Positions 1-5,796 of a stretch of DNA of 6,503 nucleotides are shown one piece after another; the first letter of the stretch is position 1, and every line of letters begins with the position of its first letter. The DNA lies in contig CALEAR010000292.1 of assembly GCA_937943665.1 (NCBI GenBank), positions 1 to 6,503 of the forward strand. The letters run 5' to 3'. The notes under the pieces were generated by a model. The model was not told the origin of the DNA, ran no database searches, and saw only the letters and a list, made by a program, of their open reading frames with translations. Source of the DNA: an uncultured Alcanivoracaceae bacterium. GTDB lineage: Bacteria; Pseudomonadota; Gammaproteobacteria; Pseudomonadales; Alcanivoracaceae. Position numbers and translations under genes: made by a program.

Positions 1-347
1 CTAAACGTTATTTTGAAGTGCCTCTTGCTAAAACCTATGAGATTTACCGCCAAGCCATTCAGCGTGTGTCTGGTTTAGCCAGAACCGCCCGCGGACCATC
101 CATGAGTGCGGGCCCTGGTAAGGTGGAAATTCAAGGGATCACAGAATTAAATGGCGAGAAGGTATTTATTTTACGCTTTATCCAAGGGCGTAATGCGGAT
201 TGGGTACAGCGTCCTTTCTTTGCAAAGTTTGATCCAGAAGCCACTTGGTTTGATGATTTGGTGCCCGCTTTCGGTGAAGAGAAGTTTTTCTTCAGTGATG
301 AGTATGAGGCCATGTCTCAAGCCCGTGGTACTGATGTGATCTATTAA
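1..347 (+). CDS. C-terminal fragment, probable KamA-family (lysine 2,3-aminomutase-like) radical SAM protein
   Basis: This is the 3' end of a gene that begins left of the window. The frame is open from base 3 (codons for K-R-Y-F-E) to the TAA at 345-347, so the GTG at 18 is an internal valine and not a start. About 114 residues are visible. The pattern is: V-P-L-A-K near the left edge, then a helix with EIYRQA, then VSGLARTARGPSMSAGPGKVE, then a strand with KVFILRF, then WVQRPFFAKFDPEATW and AFGEEKFFF close to the end. From memory this resembles the C-terminal region of large KamA-type aminomutase homologues, downstream of the radical SAM barrel. The CxxxCxxC iron-sulphur motif would lie outside the window, so the assignment rests on C-terminal similarity only. 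No signal peptide or membrane segment is visible. It is separated from lipA by a long hairpin and about 135 bases, so it is unlikely to be in the lipA operon. Confidence 0.55.
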   Translation, partial: KRYFEVPLAKTYEIYRQAIQRVSGLARTARGPSMSAGPGKVEIQGITELNGEKVFILRFIQGRNADWVQRPFFAKFDPEATWFDDLVPAFGEEKFFFSDEYEAMSQARGTDVIY

Positions 348-353
348 TCCCAA

Positions 354-382
354 GGAGCAAGGCCCTTTGTGGGTCTTGCTCC
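354..382 (+). terminator. Long hairpin after the upstream gene, possible terminator
   Basis: Twelve paired positions, 354-365 (GGAGCAAGGCCC) with 371-382 (GGGTCTTGCTCC), including one G-T wobble, around the loop TTTGT. It begins 6 bases after the TAA of the preceding gene, which suits a terminator. No run of T follows on the + strand (ATGTCACAAACTTT), so it is not a textbook intrinsic terminator. It could instead stabilise the 3' end of the message, or act as a palindromic protein site next to the promoter-like element at 384-399. Confidence 0.5.
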
Positions 383-383
383 A

Positions 384-399
384 TGTCACAAACTTTGCA
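384..399 (+). promoter_or_regulatory. Imperfect sigma-54-like -24/-12 element upstream of lipA
   Basis: The sequence reads TGTCAC, five bases, TTGCA. The sigma-54 consensus is TGGCAC-N5-TTGC(A/T), so the only mismatch is the second G of the -24 GG pair, replaced by T. Spacing is exact. If used, transcription would start near base 410, giving a leader of about 108 bases before lipA. In Pseudomonas, lipA is known to be driven by sigma-54 with the CbrB/LipR class of enhancer-binding proteins, so the location fits. The mismatch is at a strongly conserved position, so the site may be weak or fortuitous. No good sigma-70 pair is evident; TTGACT at 428-433 lacks a convincing -10. Confidence 0.4.
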
Positions 400-481
400 G
401 CTAAATGTAAAACCCGCCGAAGCTGCGTTGACTCCCCACTAAAAATAGTGATTACTTTATCTACAGGTGGTTAAAAACTGA

Positions 482-1480
<999 letters not shown>

Positions 1481-1492
1481 GTCGTTGTTATG

Positions 1493-1522
1493 ACGGGCGC
1501 CCTATGGCGCCTGTTTTGTTTT
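1493..1522 (+). terminator. Intrinsic terminator between lipA and lifO
   Basis: A nine-pair stem, 1493-1501 (ACGGGCGCC) with 1506-1514 (GGCGCCTGT, one G-T wobble), closes a four-base loop and runs straight into TTTTGTTTT. It begins 12 bases after the lipA stop. This is a textbook Rho-independent terminator. Because lifO starts only 20-35 bases later with no convincing promoter in between, the hairpin probably lets partial read-through set the amount of foldase relative to lipase. Confidence 0.82.
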
Positions 1523-1554
1523 CAGCACACAACCCTGATTCGATGAGTAGTAGT

Positions 1555-2592
1555 ATGATGAAGCGCTTAGGAGTGATAGTAGGGGTAGTCATACTGGGGA
1601 GCCTATGGCTAGTGAAAGAACAACCTTGGCAAGCAACTCATGAGAGCCCAGAAATTTCACAAGCAGTGGTAGCCCCAAAGGCTGGTATGGGCACCCCAAA
1701 AATAACCCATAACACCCATACGGAAGACGAGTCCACCATCCCCAATTTCAAAACGGGCCTTGAGGCCTTAGCTCCCTCGTTACGTGGCACAGAGGTGGAT
1801 GGTGGTTTTATGGTGGATGAGGCAGGGCACTTGGTGCCAAGCTTACACACGCGTCATTTGTTTGATTATTTTTTAAGTGCCCAAGGGGAAGAGCCCCTCA
1901 GCCATATTAATGCGCGGGTGGAGGCCTATATTCGGGATCAATTGCCTGAAACGGCAGCAGTGGAGGCTGTGGCACTGTGGCATCAATATTTGGATTACCT
2001 GCAACAGGTGGAAGAACTACAGGAGCATGCTCCGAGTAAGGCCATTGGCACCATAGATTTGTTGGCCATGAGAAGTATTAAAGAGGATGCTAAAGCGTTG
2101 CGCCAAGCTATTTTTGATGCCCACACCCATGAGGCCTTTTTTGGTGAGGAAGAAGCCTATGATGATTACACCTTAGCCCGTTTAGAGGTGATGGAGGATC
2201 CTCATTTAAGCGCCACAGAAAAAGCTGCTCGGGTGGCCACACTCACCGAACAAATGCCTGCGGAATTCCAGCAGGAACAACAGGAGGTGAATCAGTTGAT
2301 CACCTTACAGCAACTCACAGCAGAGGCACGGCAAAGTGGTGGCAGTGAAGAAGATATTATTCAGCTGCGCCGCACCTTGGTGGGGGAAGAGGGCGCGCAG
2401 CGGCTAGAGGCCTTGGATCAACAACGCTCCCAGTGGCAACAGCGTTTAGATGCTTGGCGTAAGGAAAGGGCCACCATTCTTAATAACCCCAATTTAAGCC
2501 AAGCAGATAAAGAGGCAGAGCTTGAACAACGTCGCGCTGAGCATTTTGATGAAAGGGAACGATTACGGGTGCTTCACTTGGAAGCGGAATAA
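1555..2592 (+). CDS. lifO: Lipase-specific foldase (lipase chaperone, Lif/LipB family)
   Basis: A 345-residue inner-membrane-anchored steric chaperone that folds the lipase in the periplasm before type II secretion. The family signature RxxFDYFLSAxGE is present at residues 100-112, preceded by SLRGTEVDG (about 75-83) and a VDxxGxLV strand. Residues 5-20 (LGVIVGVVILGSLWLV) form the single N-terminal membrane anchor, followed by a variable low-complexity linker. The C-terminal 230 residues are Gln/Glu-rich helices that in the known complex wrap the lipase. The frame is open from an ATG at 1504, but that codon lies in the loop and stem of the terminator and is a poor start. Candidates are ATG 1543, 1555 and 1558. 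I chose 1555 because GATGAG at 1542-1547 gives a weak ribosome site at suitable spacing, and the length is near the usual ~340 residues. The partner is lipA immediately upstream. Confidence 0.93.
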   Translation: MMKRLGVIVGVVILGSLWLVKEQPWQATHESPEISQAVVAPKAGMGTPKITHNTHTEDESTIPNFKTGLEALAPSLRGTEVDGGFMVDEAGHLVPSLHTRHLFDYFLSAQGEEPLSHINARVEAYIRDQLPETAAVEAVALWHQYLDYLQQVEELQEHAPSKAIGTIDLLAMRSIKEDAKALRQAIFDAHTHEAFFGEEEAYDDYTLARLEVMEDPHLSATEKAARVATLTEQMPAEFQQEQQEVNQLITLQQLTAEARQSGGSEEDIIQLRRTLVGEEGAQRLEALDQQRSQWQQRLDAWRKERATILNNPNLSQADKEAELEQRRAEHFDERERLRVLHLEAE

Positions 2593-2593
2593 A

Positions 2594-2611
2594 GCAGCGC
2601 CTTAGCGCTGC
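2594..2611. terminator. Bidirectional hairpin between convergent lifO and the microprotein gene
   Basis: A perfect seven-base-pair stem, GCAGCGC at 2594-2600 with GCGCTGC at 2605-2611, and a four-base loop. It lies two bases after the lifO stop and about ten bases beyond the stop of the - strand gene. Read on the - strand the stem is followed by TTTATT, a fair U-tract. On the + strand the tail is CTTCAGCCCTT, which is poorer. It is probably used mainly by the - strand gene. Confidence 0.6.
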
Positions 2612-2620
2612 CTTCAGCCC

Positions 2621-2761
2621 TTAAGAGCAGCCACCACAGCAAAAATCTTCGCCGTGTTTACCCTTGGCGCTTTTTTTAGTGTCCTTGGGGGTGGGTTGGT
2701 TAGGCTTAGTATCCGCTTTTTGTTTTTTGCTAAATAAGTTTTTTATGGCAGTTAAAGGCAT
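2621..2761 (-). CDS. Small lysine-rich protein with a C-terminal CCGGCS motif, unknown function
   Basis: A 46-residue protein I do not recognise as a named family. The start is well defined: on the - strand AAGGAG precedes the ATG at 2759-2761 with ideal spacing, so the longer open frame reaching 2830 is not needed. The N-terminal third (MPLTAIKNLFSKKQKAD) could form a short amphipathic helix. The middle is rich in Lys, Pro, Thr and Gln and is probably disordered. The end is H-G-E-D-F-C-C-G-G-C-S, with all three cysteines and a histidine in the last eleven residues, which suggests binding of a metal or cluster, or a redox role. That is inference only. There is no signal peptide or membrane segment. 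It is transcribed convergently with lifO and divergently from the monooxygenase operon, and shares with the latter an upstream region that holds a Fur-box-like palindrome. Confidence 0.72.
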   Translation of the reverse strand: MPLTAIKNLFSKKQKADTKPNQPTPKDTKKSAKGKHGEDFCCGGCS

Positions 2762-2973
2762 GTGATACTCCTTGTATCCGTGTAATGGAGATTTTGATAC
2801 TAGGAAGCACCCTAAAGGCTGTAAAGCCAAGCCTTGATGAGAATCAAGAAACTGCCACCTTGCTCTATGGCCACAGGGCGTTGCCCATAAAGCCAGTTAC
2901 CATGGCATTGGGTGCCGCACCCTCATACAAGTCGTAGTATGATGAAGATAACTCATTGGTGAGGGAGGTTGCC
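2762..2973. promoter_or_regulatory. Divergent intergenic region between microprotein and monooxygenase genes
   Basis: About 210 bases with no gene I would accept. It must carry the promoters of both flanking genes. Visible elements are the Fur-like palindrome at 2833-2848, the 6-1-6 inverted repeat GGGTGC-C-GCACCC at 2910-2922, and a -10-like TATGAT at 2938-2943 on the + strand without a matching -35. On the - strand TTGATT (2842-2847) with TTTACA 16 bases later is a weak sigma-70 candidate; it would place the Fur-like palindrome over the -35. Confidence 0.4.
2833..2848. promoter_or_regulatory. Fur-box-like palindrome upstream of the Cys-rich microprotein
   Basis: CTTGAT-GAGA-ATCAAG is a perfect inverted repeat with a 4-base centre. 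Its core ATGAGAATCA matches the centre of the Fur consensus (ATGATAATCA) at nine of ten bases. Over the 19-base consensus I count 11 matches, which is borderline. It lies about 72 bases upstream of the microprotein start codon and about 125 upstream of the monooxygenase start. It may equally be the operator of another repressor, or chance. Confidence 0.3.
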
Positions 2974-4428
2974 ATGGCGAAAGTACATGATGTGATTATT
3001 GTTGGTACGGGCTTTGCGGGGCTTTGCATGGCCATCGCTTTGCGGCAAATGCAGCGCCATGATTTTTTACTGCTTGAACGGGCCCAAGAGGTGGGTGGCA
3101 CATGGCGGGATAATGCTTACCCCGGTGCCGCCTGTGATGTGCCTTCCCATTTATACTCCCTCTCGTTTTTTCCTAAGGCGGATTGGTCTCGTAAGTATCC
3201 TACACAACCCGAGCTTTTTGCTTATTTAAAACGCATAGCGCGCACCCATAACCTTTACCCGCAAATACGTTTTCAAGAAAACCTGTTAGAAGCCAAATAC
3301 CTTACCCAAACCAAGGTATGGCAAGTGACCACAAGCCAAGGCCAGTATTTGGCACGATCTTTAATCATGGGCACTGGTGGGTTGGCGGAGCCTAAGCTAC
3401 CCGATGTGCCAGGGGTGGAAAGCTTTAGAGGTAAAACCTTTCATTCCGCCCGTTGGGAGGATTCCTATGCCCCTACCGGCAAACGGGTGGCGGTGGTGGG
3501 CTCTGGCGCCTCCGCCATCCAAATTGTGCCTGAACTCGTGAAACAGAAGGCACAGGTTACCGTGTTTCAACGCACGCCAAACTGGATTATCCCGCGCTTT
3601 GATAGACCCTATAGCGCCCTTGAAAAACAGCTGTTTAAACATGTGCCCGGCGTGCGACGCGCTCATCGTGCCGCCATTTATTGGGGGCACGAAGCCAGAG
3701 TCATGGGGATGGTGATTCATCCGGCGTTGATGAAGCTCTTCCAAAAAGTGGCGGAGCTACATATTCGTCGCCAGGTGAAGGATAGGGAGTTACGCGAGCT
3801 GGTGACTCCAGAGTATTTAATTGGTTGCCGACGTATTTTGATTTCCAACCACTGGTATCCCGCCTTGCAGGCGTCCAATTGCACCTTGCGGGCCGAGGGT
3901 ATTTCAGAGGTTACCCCCACTGGGGTTATAACGGCCTCTGGCGAGGCATTATCCTTTGATGTCATGGTGTATGCCACTGGGTTTTATGCCACCGAAAACC
4001 CCATTGCCAAGCGTATTAAGGGCCCAGAACAACGTCTTTCCGAGGCTTGGGCAGAAGGGGAGGAAGCCTATTTAGGCACCACGGTGGCTGGGTTCCCCAA
4101 CCTATATATGATCATAGGCCCAAATACAGGGTTAGGGCACACCTCCATGATCTTTATGATTGAACAGCAGGTGAAGCTGATTCAGAAGTTATTGCGCCAC
4201 CAAACGCAAAAGGGGGCCCAAACCTTGGCGGTGAAGCCCGAGGTGCAAAAGCAATTTAATCAACAACTACAGCGGCGCTTGCAACAATCCGTTTGGGCCA
4301 CGGGGTGTAACAGTTGGTACCAACACCGCAATGGCAAAATTACTGCCCTATGGCCCGGGTTCACCTTTGAGTTTTGGTGGCAAACTCAACGCTTTTCACC
4401 TAGTGATTACGAGCTGAATACATTTTAG
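2974..4428 (+). CDS. Flavin-containing monooxygenase, Baeyer-Villiger (BVMO) type
   Basis: A 484-residue FAD- and NADPH-dependent monooxygenase expected to insert one oxygen next to a ketone carbonyl, making an ester or lactone. The first Rossmann motif GTGFAG is at residues 11-16 (FAD), with E-x-x-x-x-x-G-G-T-W at about 35-44. A second, GSGASA, is at 176-181 (NADPH), followed by FQRTPNW at about 198-204. The BVMO fingerprint FxGxxxHxxxW is at 151-161 (FRGKTFHSARW), but the next residue is Glu where the consensus has Pro or Asp. YATGF (about 333-337), GPNTGLGHTS (about 382-391) and a C-terminal CNSWY/WPG/FWW region are family-typical. The start at ATG 2974 has GGGAGG at 2963-2968; an upstream TTG at 2956 is in frame but lacks a ribosome site. 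No signal peptide, so cytosolic. It is the first gene of a three-gene operon ending in a hydrolase able to cleave such esters. The substrate is unknown. Confidence 0.88.
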   Translation: MAKVHDVIIVGTGFAGLCMAIALRQMQRHDFLLLERAQEVGGTWRDNAYPGAACDVPSHLYSLSFFPKADWSRKYPTQPELFAYLKRIARTHNLYPQIRFQENLLEAKYLTQTKVWQVTTSQGQYLARSLIMGTGGLAEPKLPDVPGVESFRGKTFHSARWEDSYAPTGKRVAVVGSGASAIQIVPELVKQKAQVTVFQRTPNWIIPRFDRPYSALEKQLFKHVPGVRRAHRAAIYWGHEARVMGMVIHPALMKLFQKVAELHIRRQVKDRELRELVTPEYLIGCRRILISNHWYPALQASNCTLRAEGISEVTPTGVITASGEALSFDVMVYATGFYATENPIAKRIKGPEQRLSEAWAEGEEAYLGTTVAGFPNLYMIIGPNTGLGHTSMIFMIEQQVKLIQKLLRHQTQKGAQTLAVKPEVQKQFNQQLQRRLQQSVWATGCNSWYQHRNGKITALWPGFTFEFWWQTQRFSPSDYELNTF

Positions 4429-4433
4429 GAGGT
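4427..4433 (+). promoter_or_regulatory. Strong Shine-Dalgarno overlapping the monooxygenase stop, fixing a TTG start
   Basis: AGGAGGT starts inside the TAG stop of the monooxygenase and ends three bases before the TTG at 4437-4439. It decides the unusual TTG start of yheU and indicates translational coupling between the two genes. Confidence 0.75.
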
Positions 4434-4436
4434 AGT

Positions 4437-4667
4437 TTGGAAGTTCCTTATGATCAGATTCCTGCGGATGCCTTACGTGCCATGATTGAAGAATTCGTTA
4501 CACGGGATGGCACCGATTACGGCGAAGAGGAAGTATCCCTTGAGGAAAAAGTGGCACAAATGATGAGTTTGCTTCAGCAGGATAAAGCGGTAATTTGGTT
4601 TGATGAAATCACAGAAACCTTATCGATTTTCCATCGTGAGGCCATGCAGCGCATGAATGACTACTAA
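4437..4667 (+). CDS. yheU: YheU family protein (UPF0270)
   Basis: A 76-residue cytosolic protein of the UPF0270/YheU family, whose biochemical role is not established. It follows the E. coli YheU pattern closely: a start of the form M-x-(I/V)-P, then IEEFVTRDGTDYGE (E. coli has IESFVLREGTDYGE), then LEEKVAQ, and a short C-terminal strand and helix. Length agrees with the family (about 70-76). It starts with TTG at 4437 after a perfect AGGAGG that overlaps the stop of the monooxygenase, and ends 16 bases before the start of the hydrolase. Both spacings argue for one operon. The C-terminal tail is slightly longer than in E. coli. Its presence between two metabolic genes may simply reflect a conserved hitch-hiking neighbour rather than a shared pathway. 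Confidence 0.9.
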   Translation: MEVPYDQIPADALRAMIEEFVTRDGTDYGEEEVSLEEKVAQMMSLLQQDKAVIWFDEITETLSIFHREAMQRMNDY

Positions 4668-4683
4668 TAATAAAGAGGTAAAC

Positions 4684-5796
4684 ATGAAGGGATTAAGCCG
4701 TGATGTGGGTGGTATTGCGCAACTTGTCACTCGCGTGGGCAACGAAATAGTAGATTTAGTACAGGATGTGCATAGTGCTGTGGCCAACCCCTTTCATATA
4801 AGAGGGGCGGATTATGTGCCTGCTCCCATGGTGTATCAAGCGGTGCGCTATGGCTTTCGCCAGTTAGGGAATGTGGCAGCACTGACTGATATATTAAGAG
4901 ACCCAGCCCAGGGCCGTACGGAGCGGCTAAACCTACAAAGTGTACTTAATGGGATTTTTGGCCAGCTTTATGCGGAGCAGGGTAGCACGTATGCCATTCC
5001 CATGCGCTTAACCCCAAATGAGTTTTCTCCGGAAACCCGTGTGTTGGTGATCTTTGTGCATGGGCTCTGTATGAATGATTCCTGTTGGAATTCTCCGGCC
5101 GTGGCGGCCTTTCAGCGATGGGTGGAACAAGAGCTTCACGGGGAGGTGGCCTATTTGCGGTACAACTCGGGGCTTCATATTTCTGATAACGGGCGCAAGC
5201 TCGCAGGGCTTCTTGCCCATACACCACTGCCTGAACGGCTTGTGCTAGTGGGCCATTCCATGGGCGGCCTAGTGTCTCGCAGTGCCTTGTACCATGGGCG
5301 TGAGCAAGATCACCCCTGGGTGGAGAAGTTAAGCCACCTAGTGTGCTTGGGCTCCCCTCACCAAGGGGCCGTATTAGAACGGTTGGGCAATTACTTAAAT
5401 AATTTGCTGGCCATTTCAAGCTACACTCGACCTTTTATGCGCTTGGCCAATTTGCGCTCCGAGGGAATTAGGGATTTACGTTTTGGCTACATTACGGAAC
5501 AGCAATGGCGCGCCCGTTCCCGTGATGCAAAGCATCCAGCCCCCATAGCGCCCGTGGATAATAAGGTGAAACAGTTATTTAGGACGGGGGCCACTAGCCC
5601 AGAGGAGGCCCCCTTACCTAAGGGCGACTGGTGCGGCGATGTGTCCAGTGCCTTAGGGGGGCGATATTATGAAGACGCCCCCAATGTAAGCCGCAAGCTG
5701 TTTTACCGCATGGGGCACATGCTAATGATAGAAGAGCCTAGGTTGTATCAATATCTGCAGCAATGGTTGCTTAAAGAGGGCGCGGCTCAGTGGTAA
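4684..5796 (+). CDS. Alpha/beta hydrolase, esterase/lipase (PGAP1/DUF676-like)
   Basis: A 370-residue predicted serine esterase. I chose ATG 4684 because AAGAGG (4673-4678) precedes it at good spacing. An in-frame ATG at 4657 lies inside the end of yheU and has no ribosome site. An N-terminal region of about 110 residues, helical and without a signal peptide, precedes the hydrolase fold. Visible landmarks are the oxyanion strand VIFVHGLCMND (HG at 126-127), nucleophile Ser192 in GHSMGG, and LGSPHQG at about 222-228. The His is probably His345 in RMGHMLM. The acid is probably Asp315 in GDWCGDVSSALG, which aligns with the GDGLVPVASALG block of related proteins; Asp319 is the alternative. It should act in the cytosol on esters or lactones. 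As the last gene of the monooxygenase operon it could cleave esters made by that enzyme, which is inference. Its 3' end overlaps the opposing gene by 10 bases. Confidence 0.85.
   Translation: MKGLSRDVGGIAQLVTRVGNEIVDLVQDVHSAVANPFHIRGADYVPAPMVYQAVRYGFRQLGNVAALTDILRDPAQGRTERLNLQSVLNGIFGQLYAEQGSTYAIPMRLTPNEFSPETRVLVIFVHGLCMNDSCWNSPAVAAFQRWVEQELHGEVAYLRYNSGLHISDNGRKLAGLLAHTPLPERLVLVGHSMGGLVSRSALYHGREQDHPWVEKLSHLVCLGSPHQGAVLERLGNYLNNLLAISSYTRPFMRLANLRSEGIRDLRFGYITEQQWRARSRDAKHPAPIAPVDNKVKQLFRTGATSPEEAPLPKGDWCGDVSSALGGRYYEDAPNVSRKLFYRMGHMLMIEEPRLYQYLQQWLLKEGAAQW

Noticed and set aside
428..458. Sigma-70 promoter for lipA (TTGACT with TACTTT or ATTACT)
   Set aside because: The -35 is good, but each -10 candidate matches only three of six bases, or has 19-base spacing.
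1550..2947. Fourteen-base direct repeat GTAGTATGATGAAG at 1550-1563 and 2934-2947
   Set aside because: One copy spans the lifO start and the other lies upstream of the monooxygenase. One 14-base match in 6.5 kb is only mildly unlikely by chance, the two contexts differ, and there is no third copy, so I do not call it a repeat element.
3397..3977. Two overlapping - strand open frames antisense to the monooxygenase
   Set aside because: Their translations show no family features, while the + strand here carries the BVMO fingerprint and the NADPH Rossmann motif.
4946..5419. Open frame of 157 codons on the - strand, antisense to the alpha/beta hydrolase
   Set aside because: It lies wholly inside a gene with clear catalytic motifs on the other strand. 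Its translation has no recognisable domain and the composition looks like an antisense shadow.
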